Positions 7,092 to 13,739 of a stretch of 24,608 nucleotides of DNA are shown here, piece after piece. A model generated the notes under the pieces. That model was not told where the DNA came from, did no database searches, and was given only the letters and a program-made list of their open reading frames with translations. The translations under genes and the position numbers were made by a program. How positions within the stretch are numbered: position 1 is the stretch's first letter; every line of letters starts with the position of its first letter. The stretch comes from Clostridia bacterium (GTDB lineage: Bacteria; Aerophobota; Aerophobia; Aerophobales; AE-B3A): assembly GCA_030610745.1 (NCBI GenBank), contig JAUWRC010000008.1, forward strand, positions 1 through 24,608, in the 5' to 3' direction.

Positions 7092-8858
7092 TTAACCTCC
7101 GTCTTTATTGTTACGAGTTTTGACTTCGTCCTTTACCGTAGAGATAAAATCTTCCAGTTTAATCCCTTTTAAATTTTCCCCATTCCTTTTGCGCAGGGTT
7201 ACCAGTTCTTCTTTTACCTCCTTTGCCCCTATTATAAGCATATAGGGAATTTTCTCTAATTGTGTCTCTCTTACCTTATATCCCAACATCTCATTCCTCA
7301 CATCTACTCGGGCTCGAATACCTTCACTTACCAGCTGTTGATAAATCCCGTTAGCAAAATGCTCTTCTTTCTCCGTCACGGTGAGTATTTTAACTTGAAT
7401 AGGAGAAATCCAAACCGGTAGAGCCCCCCCGTAGTGCTCGATAAGGTTACCAATAAAACGTTCCATAGTTCCCAGAACTGTTCTATGAATCATAACTACT
7501 CTCTGTTTTTTACCATATTTGTCGATATAATTCAAGTCGAATTTCTCTGGGAAGTTAAAGTCAACCTGAATAGTGGGCCCCTGCCATCCTCGCCCTAACG
7601 CATCAATTAATTTAATATCAATCTTTGGCCCATAAAATACTGCCTCTCCGGGAATTCTTTTATATTTCAATTTTTTCCTATCTAAAGCTTCTGTAAGAAC
7701 ATTTTCTGCCCTCTGCCATATTTCATCACTACCCATGTATTTGGCTCTATCCTGAGGGTCACGAAGTGAGAGGTCAACATCATATTTTTTAAAACCAAAA
7801 GAGGAAAGCATAAATATTGCTAGATCCAGCACATTCTCAACTTCCTGGCCTAATTGGTCAGGAGAACAAAAGATATGAGCATCATCCTGAGTAAAGCCCC
7901 GCACCCTGAGTAAGCCGTGCAGTACGCCTTTTTTTTCATACCGATAGACTGTTCCCAGCTCACACCACCTAAGAGGAAGATCCCGATAAGAATAAATCTT
8001 CCTTTTGTAAATTTGAACATGAAAAGGGCAGCTCATAGGTTTAACCAGATACTCATCCCCATTTACTTTCATAGGAGGAAACATCATATCCCGATAGAAG
8101 TCCCAATGGCCAGACTTTTGCCAAAGACCGACTTTACCTATGTGAGGCGAGTATATATACTCATAACCTCTCTTCTCATGTTCTTTTTTCCAGAAATCTT
8201 CAATGATTTGTCGGATTTTTGAGCCTTTGGGATGCCAGAGAATCAGGCCGCTGCCCACTTCTTCGCTAATGCTATATAAATCAAGCTGTTTGCTTAATTT
8301 TCGGTGATCTCTTTTCTTTACTTCTTCCAAGCGCTTCAGGTATTTTTCTAGCTCTTCTTCCTGGAAAAAAGATATCCCATATACGCGAGAGAGCATAGGA
8401 TTTTTCTCTTCTCCTCGCCAGTAAGACCCAGCTAAAGAAAGAAGACGAAAAAAGTTTATCTCGCCTGTCCTTTTAATGTGGGGACCCCGGCATAAATCAA
8501 CAAATTCTCCCTGTCGGTAAAGAGTAACTTCCTCATCCTCTATCCCCGCTAAAAGTTCCAGTTTATAAGGCTCACCTCTTTCTTTGAAGAGCTCTTCAGC
8601 CTCTTTTTTATTAACTATTTCTTTCTCAATCGGCAGGTTTTCTTTTATAATTTTCTTCATCTCTTTGTCTATGCGAGATAGATCCTGAGAAAGAATAGCT
8701 CTATCTATTTCAAAATCATAATAAAAACCATCCTTAATAGAAGGGCCAATTCCCAGTTTTACCCCTGGAAAAATCCTCTTAACGGCTTGAGCCATAACAT
8801 GGGAAGTGCTATGCCACAAAGTATCCAGACTATATTTATTTTGAATTTTCTTTTCCAT
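7092..8858 (-). CDS. thrS: Threonyl-tRNA synthetase
   Basis: Class II synthetase charging tRNA-Thr. From the preferred ATG at 8858 it is 588 residues. The N2 editing domain has the HxxxH (H16, H20 in HSTSHVMAQ) and DLCRGPH motifs. The catalytic core has SCPFHVQ (zinc Cys), motif 2 RWCELGTVYRYE, MIHRTVLGTMERF with the zinc His and motif 3. An anticodon-binding domain follows (WISPIQVKIL onward). The N-terminal TGS/N1 domain of about 60 residues found in E. coli is absent, a known variation. A 13-residue longer frame to an ATG at 8897 runs into dispersed repeat sequence and does not look like protein, so the inner ATG is preferred. It lies downstream of two tRNAs and 1 nt before infC. Confidence 0.95.
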   Translation of the reverse strand: MEKKIQNKYSLDTLWHSTSHVMAQAVKRIFPGVKLGIGPSIKDGFYYDFEIDRAILSQDLSRIDKEMKKIIKENLPIEKEIVNKKEAEELFKERGEPYKLELLAGIEDEEVTLYRQGEFVDLCRGPHIKRTGEINFFRLLSLAGSYWRGEEKNPMLSRVYGISFFQEEELEKYLKRLEEVKKRDHRKLSKQLDLYSISEEVGSGLILWHPKGSKIRQIIEDFWKKEHEKRGYEYIYSPHIGKVGLWQKSGHWDFYRDMMFPPMKVNGDEYLVKPMSCPFHVQIYKRKIYSYRDLPLRWCELGTVYRYEKKGVLHGLLRVRGFTQDDAHIFCSPDQLGQEVENVLDLAIFMLSSFGFKKYDVDLSLRDPQDRAKYMGSDEIWQRAENVLTEALDRKKLKYKRIPGEAVFYGPKIDIKLIDALGRGWQGPTIQVDFNFPEKFDLNYIDKYGKKQRVVMIHRTVLGTMERFIGNLIEHYGGALPVWISPIQVKILTVTEKEEHFANGIYQQLVSEGIRARVDVRNEMLGYKVRETQLEKIPYMLIIGAKEVKEELVTLRKRNGENLKGIKLEDFISTVKDEVKTRNNKDGG

Positions 8859-8904
8859 CTTAATCGGTTCCAAGATACGCCTTGCTACGCTCGGCATATT
8901 TCAT

Positions 8905-8925
8905 ATTGCGTCGTGCGTGATGCGT
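8905..8925. repeat. Short heptamer array NNTGCGT
   Basis: Three consecutive units, ATTGCGT, CGTGCGT, GATGCGT, in the tRNA-Val to thrS spacer. The outer sequences AGATACGC (about 8873) and GCGTATCT (8922-8929) form an 8-bp inverted repeat around it. Confidence 0.5.
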
Positions 8926-8935
8926 ATCTCCGCTT

Positions 8936-8973
8936 GTCATTGCGAGCCTGCCGAAGGCAGGCGTGGTAATCTC
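8936..8973. repeat. GTCATTGCGAG palindromic repeat, copy 1
   Basis: The segment starts GTCATTGCGAG and ends GTGGTAATCTC, with a perfect 7-bp hairpin GCCTGCC-GAA-GGCAGGC at its centre. Its frame resembles the short element at 10697-10724 (GTCATTGCGAGCG to GAAGCAATCCC). From memory, palindromes of this kind are dispersed in many bacterial genomes. A mobile MITE/REP nature is inferred. Confidence 0.65.
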
Positions 8974-8976
8974 ATC

Positions 8977-9013
8977 CCTTCCCTCTCCCCTCCTGGAAGA
9001 AGGTGCTTTCCCC
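8977..9013. repeat. Pyrimidine-rich repeat, copy 2
   Basis: A C/T-rich tract then GGAAGAAGGTGCTTTCC, matching 6501-6540 in layout and in the GGTGCTTTCC core. It sits between the palindromic repeat and the heptamer array in the spacer upstream of thrS. Confidence 0.4.
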
Positions 9014-9018
9014 TCTTT

Positions 9019-9051
9019 ACGAGATACAAGCGACGAGCAACGAACGACGAC
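9019..9051. repeat. Heptamer array ACGANNN next to tRNA-Val
   Basis: Units ACGAGAT, ACAAGCG, ACGAGCA, ACGAACG, then ACGAC, ending 2 bases before the tRNA-Val 3' CCA. The units are the same kind as those encoding the PolA N-terminus at 11128-11169. Confidence 0.65.
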
Positions 9052-9053
9052 TT

Positions 9054-9129
9054 TGGTGCCCAGTGCTGGACTTGAACCAGCGACCTCTTGCATGTCAAGC
9101 AAGCACTCTAACCACTGAGCTAACCGGGC
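9054..9129 (-). tRNA. tRNA-Val (GAC)
   Basis: A 76-nt cloverleaf including an encoded CCA. The acceptor arms GCCCGGT and ACTGGGC pair over 7 positions with one G-U. The D arm uses GCTC/GAGT, the anticodon stem CTTGC/GCAAG encloses loop TTGACAT with anticodon GAC, and the T arm is GCTGG-TTCAAGT-CCAGC. It reads GUC/GUU valine codons. It lies 4 nt downstream of tRNA-Cys in the same transcription unit. Confidence 0.96.
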
Positions 9130-9133
9130 CATT

Positions 9134-9207
9134 TGGAGGCGGCACCCGGATTCGAACCGGGGTTAAAGGATTTGCAGTCCTCTGCCTTGCCGCTTGGCTA
9201 TGCCGCC
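9134..9207 (-). tRNA. tRNA-Cys (GCA)
   Basis: A 74-nt cloverleaf with encoded CCA. The acceptor arms GGCGGCA and TGCCGCC pair perfectly. The anticodon stem GAGGA/TCCTT encloses CTGCAAA with anticodon GCA, and the T arm is CCCGG-TTCGAAT-CCGGG. It starts 5 nt after the bactofilin stop codon, so it is probably cut from a bactofilin-tRNA-thrS transcript unless it has its own promoter. Confidence 0.96.
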
Positions 9208-9212
9208 CACAA

Positions 9213-9665
9213 TTACTCTTCTTCAGGCTGAACAAATTCAAATTCTGAGGCAGCTTTTTTATCCGAAGTAGTTTTTTTAAATATTTTTTCTTCCTTTTCC
9301 TTCTTCTTTTCTTCCTTTTCCTCTTCTAAAGGAACCATCCTGCACTCTCCGTTAAAGAAAGCTCCTTCGGCAATGGTTAAATCAGAAGCTTTTACCTTTC
9401 CCTCCAGGCTTCCTGAGGAGAAAAGTTCTACTCTTTCCTCGCTATCAATGTCACCAATAACCTTCCCCCCAATACTTACCGATTTAGCCTGAATGTTCGC
9501 TTCAACAATTGCATCTTTTCCAATAATAACGTTTCCCCCAACTTGAATTTTTCCCTCAAATTTTCCATCAATGCGAATACTCTCCTCATCTTTTAAGGTC
9601 CCTTTAAACCCCGCTTCTTTACCTATAATACTACTGGCCCTAAACTTTCCTTTTTTCTTAAACAT
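9213..9665 (-). CDS. Bactofilin
   Basis: Bactofilins polymerise without nucleotide into filaments that scaffold cell-wall enzymes. The 150-residue protein has the beta-helical core at about residues 10-108, with hydrophobic-glycine rungs (SIIGKEAGFKGTL, IRIDGKFEGKIQ, VIIGKDAIVEANIQ, VSIGGKVIGDID, VELFSSGSLEGKV). A charged Lys/Glu-rich C-terminal tail follows. The ATG at 9665 has GGGAG 6 nt upstream; an in-frame ATG at 9671 is too close to that site. It lies 42 nt after an M23 peptidase, the partner recognised for bactofilins in several lineages, so a joint role in local wall remodelling is likely. Confidence 0.93.
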   Translation of the reverse strand: MFKKKGKFRASSIIGKEAGFKGTLKDEESIRIDGKFEGKIQVGGNVIIGKDAIVEANIQAKSVSIGGKVIGDIDSEERVELFSSGSLEGKVKASDLTIAEGAFFNGECRMVPLEEEKEEKKKEKEEKIFKKTTSDKKAASEFEFVQPEEE

Positions 9666-9707
9666 TCTCATCTCCCGCCTGAAGTTTTGCTAACTCCCTA
9701 TTAAACT

Positions 9708-10661
9708 TTACCCCAAGGGCTCTACCATTAAATTCAAAGGATTAACCGTCTTTCCATTAAGCCATACCTCAAAATGTAAATGAGGCCCTGTGCTTCTGCC
9801 CGTACTGCCTAGCCTCCCTATAATATCTCCTTTTTCCACCCATTGTCCCTTTTTTACTAAGATATGAGAAAGATGACCATAGACAGTGTGATAGCCATGT
9901 CCATCATCTATCTCAATCTCCAAGCCATAACCATCATTCCATCCACTGAAAATGATCTTTCCCTGGGCAGCTGCTTTTATCTCTGTCCCCCAGGGAGCAG
10001 CTATATCAATAGCTCCATGGAACTCCCTTTTCTTGGTAAAAGGATTTGTTCGCCATCCATAACCGGAAGATATCCATCCCTGAACAGGATAAATATTCGG
10101 AGTAGAAGCAAATAAGTCTATTTTTTCATGAATAGTCTCTTCTAGTTCCCCTAAACTCTTCTCACGTCTCTCAATTTCCCCTTTAAGAAAAACAACATTC
10201 TTCTCAATTTTCCCAATGAAATTAATGGGAAGAGGTTCTCCCTTGACTGGCTCTATGTTTTTCTCAAAAAGAAAGTAATTCTCCGGCCCTCCTTTGCCTA
10301 ACTTCTCTTCTTCTGTCTCACTACCTCCCCCTACTCCTGCTAGAGTCCTTAACTTATCTTCCAGCTCTTTTAACTCTTCCATCTTTTCATTGAAACCCTC
10401 TATTTCCTTAACCAGAGAAAGAATCTTCTTCTCTTGGGCATTGTTTACTCTCTCTAACTCATGCAGACGAGCTTCTTTACTTTTTATTTGTCTATAATCG
10501 TTAATAGAAAAAGATACCAGAGCAAAGAATACGGCTACTCCTAATAGAATCAGGAAAAGACTAAATCTTGAGATTGTAATCTGCCGTACTTCACTTCCAG
10601 AATGAGGAATGAGCATTAAAGTAAAGGCTCTTTTTTTCTCTCTCTTTATCTTTTTTCTCAT
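9708..10661 (-). CDS. Membrane-anchored M23 metallopeptidase with coiled coil
   Basis: Zinc endopeptidase acting on peptidoglycan cross-links. In order over 317 residues: a basic cytoplasmic stub, one membrane helix (about 33-53), a Glu/Lys-rich coiled coil (about 58-108 and again about 150-182), and a C-terminal LytM/M23 domain (about 192-312). The zinc and catalytic residues are complete: H215 and D219 in HGAIDIAAP, H263 in YGHLS, and H294/H296 in GPHLHFE, so it should be an active hydrolase rather than an EnvC-like activator. It is the first gene of the minus-strand run, has a good promoter (10777-10804) and is followed by bactofilin. The short cytoplasmic tail may contact the filament, an inference. 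Confidence 0.92.
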   Translation of the reverse strand: MRKKIKREKKRAFTLMLIPHSGSEVRQITISRFSLFLILLGVAVFFALVSFSINDYRQIKSKEARLHELERVNNAQEKKILSLVKEIEGFNEKMEELKELEDKLRTLAGVGGGSETEEEKLGKGGPENYFLFEKNIEPVKGEPLPINFIGKIEKNVVFLKGEIERREKSLGELEETIHEKIDLFASTPNIYPVQGWISSGYGWRTNPFTKKREFHGAIDIAAPWGTEIKAAAQGKIIFSGWNDGYGLEIEIDDGHGYHTVYGHLSHILVKKGQWVEKGDIIGRLGSTGRSTGPHLHFEVWLNGKTVNPLNLMVEPLG

Positions 10662-10696
10662 TTTTCTCTTCTTAAGGGCTCTGAAATAGAATTTCC

Positions 10697-10724
10697 GTCA
10701 TTGCGAGCGTAACGAAGCAATCCC
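10697..10724. repeat. GTCATTGCGAG palindromic repeat, copy 2
   Basis: GTCATTGCGAGCGTAACGAAG then CAATCCC: ATTGC and GCAAT form the outer stem. It lies in the 5' leader of the M23-bactofilin transcript. It is the short form of the element at 8936-8973. Confidence 0.6.
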
Positions 10725-10776
10725 CTTGTGTATTGCAGAGTCTGTCTTTCTTGGGACTCGCCTCTAATTTTTGTTA

Positions 10777-10804
10777 ATTATAGCACACAAGAGAGAAATG
10801 TAAA
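10777..10804 (-). promoter_or_regulatory. Sigma-70-type promoter for the M23-bactofilin run
   Basis: On the minus strand, TTTACA (10799-10804) and a perfect TATAAT (10777-10782) are separated by 16 nt. Transcription would start near 10770, giving a leader of about 110 nt before the M23 gene. It may feed the whole run down to yraN, a distance of about 9 kb, though internal promoters are likely. Confidence 0.65.
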
Positions 10805-10899
10805 GAGACAAGGGGAAGAAACGAAAGAAACACTCATTTTAAGTATAAGAAGTATAAAAAGGAATTCTTAAATGTCAAGGCGAGCCTTTGTTTTGACTT

Positions 10900-10928
10900 T
10901 TGCTATAAGGTAAAAGATTTGCTATAAT
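10900..10928 (+). promoter_or_regulatory. Candidate promoter for the polA operon
   Basis: TTGCTA (10900-10905, four of six consensus positions) and a perfect TATAAT (10923-10928) are separated by 17 nt. A start near 10935 would give a repeat-filled leader of about 185 nt before polA. A TTGACT lies 5 nt further upstream but at the wrong spacing. Confidence 0.5.
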
Positions 10929-10956
10929 AGTTCGTAGTTATGAGTTCGTAGTTCGT
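10929..10956. repeat. Heptamer array AGTTCGT
   Basis: Four 7-nt units, AGTTCGT, AGTTATG, AGTTCGT, AGTTCGT, starting right after the -10 box of the candidate polA promoter. On the minus strand the units read ACGAACT, linking them to the ACGANNN arrays at 9019 and 11128. Confidence 0.7.
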
Positions 10957-10984
10957 TGACAAAACAACAAACAAAATCTATACC

Positions 10985-11097
10985 AGTGACTTACGTCACT
11001 AATATCAAACAAACACACAGAAGGATTTAGTCAATGAACAACGAACTAAAAAGTTTGATAAATCAAACCGCCCATTTTGTGCGATGAATCAAACCAC
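10985..11097. repeat. polA leader: palindromes and a direct repeat
   Basis: AGTGAC-TTAC-GTCACT (10985-11000) is a perfect 6-bp hairpin. GTTTGAT-AA-ATCAAAC (11053-11068) is a 7-bp hairpin. The second half of the latter, GATAAATCAAACCGC (11057-11071), recurs as GATGAATCAAACCAC (11083-11097), a 13-of-15 direct repeat. With the heptamer arrays this accounts for most of the 459-nt M23-polA divergent spacer; no gene is seen there. Confidence 0.5.
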
Positions 11098-11120
11098 TAC
11101 TAGGTAAGGAATTGCTAGAT

Positions 11121-13739
11121 ATGAATAACGAAATACGAGCAACGAGCGACGAGCAACTAGCAACGAGGAAAAAACTTATCCTTATCGACGGCAATGCTTT
11201 GCTTTATCGGGCCTTTTATGCGCTTCCCCCTTTAACTAATAGTAAGGGGACTCCTACAGGCGCTGTTTATGGATTTACTCGTATGTTGATGAAACTCCTC
11301 CAGGAAAGGCAGCCTCAATATATAGCCTGTGCTTTTGACAAAGGAAAAAAGACCTTTCGTCACCGCAAATTCAAAGATTATAAGGCTAACCGACCCAGTA
11401 TGCCAGAAGAGCTGGTAATGCAAATTCCATTAGTCAAAGAAGTTCTAGAAGCTTTCAGAATTCCTATTTTTGAGGACGAGGAATACGAGGCAGATGACCT
11501 CTTAGGAACTCTGGCTAAAAAAGGAGAAGAAAAGGGTCTCAGAGTAGAAATCCTTACAGGAGACAAGGATATCTTTCAGATAATCTCCCCTTCTATTTAT
11601 ATCTTGAGGCCAAAAAAGGGTATCACCGAAACCCATCTCTTTAATGAGGAAGAGGTAAAAAAGGAGTTTGGAATTTCCTCTTCTCAAATTGTAGATTTTT
11701 TATCTTTAGCTGGGGATTCTTCTGATAATATCCCCGGAGTTCCCAGTATTGGACCGGTCACAGCCAAAGGATTAATTCAAAAATTCAAGACTTTAGAAAA
11801 TCTTCTGGACAACCTTGAAGAGCTTCCTTCTAAAAAAAGAGACCTTTTAAGAAAATACATCCCTCAGGCAAAACTGAGCAAGAAACTAGCTACAATAATA
11901 ACTACTGTTCCCCTCAAAATAAACCTGAAGGAGTTTAAAGTAAGCCGTCCAGAAAAAGATTTGCTCTTTGCTTTATTTAAAAGGTTAGAATTCAAGAAAC
12001 TAATAAAAGAATTCGCTCCTTCCATCTCTCAGAGCTCTCAAACCCCAGATTATTATGAAATCGCTGCCCCTGAAAAATTAAAAAACCTGGCCTCTAAATT
12101 GAGAAAAACTTCTTTTACCCTGGATATGGAAAAGGATAAAAAAACCGAAGGAATAGCTTTCTCCTTGAAGGATGAGGCCCCTTACTGGCTTCCTTTAGAA
12201 GGTACCAGGATTAAAAAAGATCTTATTTTAAAAGAGCTGACTCCTATTTTTGAGGATGCCCAAATCAAAAAAATCGGACATAACCTAAAAAGAGTTATTC
12301 TCCAGCTCAAGAGGTTGGGAATAAACCTGACTGGACTAGGCTTTGATACACAGCTAGCAGCTTACCTTTTAAATCCTTTAGCCTCAAATTATTCCCTTGG
12401 AGAGCTTTGTTTTGATTACCTGGAAACAAATCTTTCCCAGGAAGCTCATCCTACCGAAACGGTTAAGCTTATTGAAGAACTTTCCGTTTCACTAGAAGAG
12501 AGACTAAAAAAGGAAGGCTTATGGAACTTATTCAATGAGGTAGAAATGCCCCTTGTAGGGATTCTCGCTAAAATGCAGGAAAAGGGAATTAAGATAGATA
12601 AAGCCATCTTGAAAGAATTCTTAAAAGAAATTAAGGAAAAAAGAGAGAAAATAGAAGAAGAAGTTTATGAAGAAGTAGGCCAAAGATTTAACATTAATTC
12701 ACCCAAGCAGCTAGGAAAGATTCTTTTTGAGAAATTGAACCTGCCACCTCTTAAGAAAACGAAAACGGGCTACTCTACCAATGAGGAAGTTCTGCAAGCC
12801 CTCTCGCTGCTCCGCCCCTCTATTAGTAAAATATTAGAATATCGCCGACTCTTCAAATTAGAAACCACTTATCTAAAACCTTTCCCCGAGTTGATTAATC
12901 CAGAAACAGGAAGAATCCACACCTCCTTTAACCAGACTGTCACTGCTACAGGAAGGCTCTCCTCCTCTGGGCCCAACCTGCAAAATATCCCTATCAGAAA
13001 TAAATTAGGAGAAAGATTGAGAAAGGCGTTTGTAGTTGAAAAAGAATACCTTTTTCTTTCTGGTGATTACTCGCAGATAGAGCTAAGGTTTCTTGCTCAT
13101 GTCTCAGGAGATAATAATTTGAAAAGTGCCTTCCTTGAGAATGAGGATATCCACCGCCAGACGGCAGCAGAGATATTTGATGTCCTTCCGCTCGAGGTTA
13201 CAGCCCCTATGAGGCGAAAAGCAAAAGTAGTCAATTTCGGAATTGTTTATGGAATGAGCCCCCGCGGACTCTCTAAAGACTTAGGCATTTCTTATAAAGA
13301 AGCACAGGATTATATCCAAAGATATTTTAAGCGTTACCCTGAAGTGAAAAAATATATTAATAAAACATTAGAAGAAGCTCAAAAAAGAGGGTATGTAACT
13401 ACTCTCATGGGAAGGAAGAGGGCTCTTCCCGGAATTTCCTCTCCCCATAGAAGAACGCGGGAGTTTGCCGAGCGCACGGCTATTAACAGCCCTATCCAGG
13501 GAGGAGCAGCCGATCTCATTAAGCTGGCTATGATTAATCTGGAGAGACGATTCAAAAAAGAGAAACTAGGAGTCTATATTATCCTTCAAATCCATGACGA
13601 ACTTCTTTTTGAAGTGCCCGAAGCTGAAATTGGTATAACTCGAAAAATAGTCAAACAGGAGATGGAAAAAGCAATGAAGCTATCCGTCCCTCTCCTGGTA
13701 GAAACAAAGGTAGGTAAAAATTGGGGGGAGATGGAATGA
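11121..13739 (+). CDS. polA: DNA polymerase I
   Basis: Repair and Okazaki-processing polymerase, 872 residues. The 5' nuclease domain (about 20-300) starts LILIDGNALLYRAFYALPP and carries AFDKGKKTFRH, EYEADDLLGT and LTGDKDIFQI. The 3'-5' exonuclease-like domain (about 310-490) keeps an Exo I-like DME, but the Exo II aspartate is replaced (NLKRV instead of NLKYD) and the Exo III Y-x-x-x-D is not recognisable, so proofreading is probably lost. The polymerase domain is intact: motif A DYSQIELRFLAH, motif B RRKAKVVNFGIVYG, motif C QIHDELLFEV. The ATG at 11121 follows AAGGA by 10 nt. The first 16 or so residues before KKLILIDG are encoded by a 7-nt repeat array, unlike any PolA start I know. It overlaps gatA by 1 nt. 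Confidence 0.96.
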   Translation: MNNEIRATSDEQLATRKKLILIDGNALLYRAFYALPPLTNSKGTPTGAVYGFTRMLMKLLQERQPQYIACAFDKGKKTFRHRKFKDYKANRPSMPEELVMQIPLVKEVLEAFRIPIFEDEEYEADDLLGTLAKKGEEKGLRVEILTGDKDIFQIISPSIYILRPKKGITETHLFNEEEVKKEFGISSSQIVDFLSLAGDSSDNIPGVPSIGPVTAKGLIQKFKTLENLLDNLEELPSKKRDLLRKYIPQAKLSKKLATIITTVPLKINLKEFKVSRPEKDLLFALFKRLEFKKLIKEFAPSISQSSQTPDYYEIAAPEKLKNLASKLRKTSFTLDMEKDKKTEGIAFSLKDEAPYWLPLEGTRIKKDLILKELTPIFEDAQIKKIGHNLKRVILQLKRLGINLTGLGFDTQLAAYLLNPLASNYSLGELCFDYLETNLSQEAHPTETVKLIEELSVSLEERLKKEGLWNLFNEVEMPLVGILAKMQEKGIKIDKAILKEFLKEIKEKREKIEEEVYEEVGQRFNINSPKQLGKILFEKLNLPPLKKTKTGYSTNEEVLQALSLLRPSISKILEYRRLFKLETTYLKPFPELINPETGRIHTSFNQTVTATGRLSSSGPNLQNIPIRNKLGERLRKAFVVEKEYLFLSGDYSQIELRFLAHVSGDNNLKSAFLENEDIHRQTAAEIFDVLPLEVTAPMRRKAKVVNFGIVYGMSPRGLSKDLGISYKEAQDYIQRYFKRYPEVKKYINKTLEEAQKRGYVTTLMGRKRALPGISSPHRRTREFAERTAINSPIQGGAADLIKLAMINLERRFKKEKLGVYIILQIHDELLFEVPEAEIGITRKIVKQEMEKAMKLSVPLLVETKVGKNWGEME
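11128..11169 (+). repeat. Heptamer array inside the polA 5' coding end
   Basis: Six units: ACGAAAT, ACGAGCA, ACGAGCG, ACGAGCA, ACTAGCA, ACGAGGA. They encode the PolA N-terminal extension (reading ATSDEQLATR) in frame, and the conserved 5' nuclease start follows at once. Confidence 0.65.

Noticed and set aside
8859..8897. 13-residue N-terminal extension of ThrS
   Set aside because: It is read from dispersed repeat sequence and lies before the conserved start of the editing domain; the ATG at 8858 is a simpler start.
8860..9248. Open frames across the tRNA pair on both strands
   Set aside because: They translate tRNA-Val, tRNA-Cys and repeat sequence (for example the strings around LDLNQRPLACQA); this is a common tRNA-shadow artefact.
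1464..11169. CRISPR array
   Set aside because: Repeat units are 7 nt and contiguous, with no spacers of constant length and no cas genes nearby.
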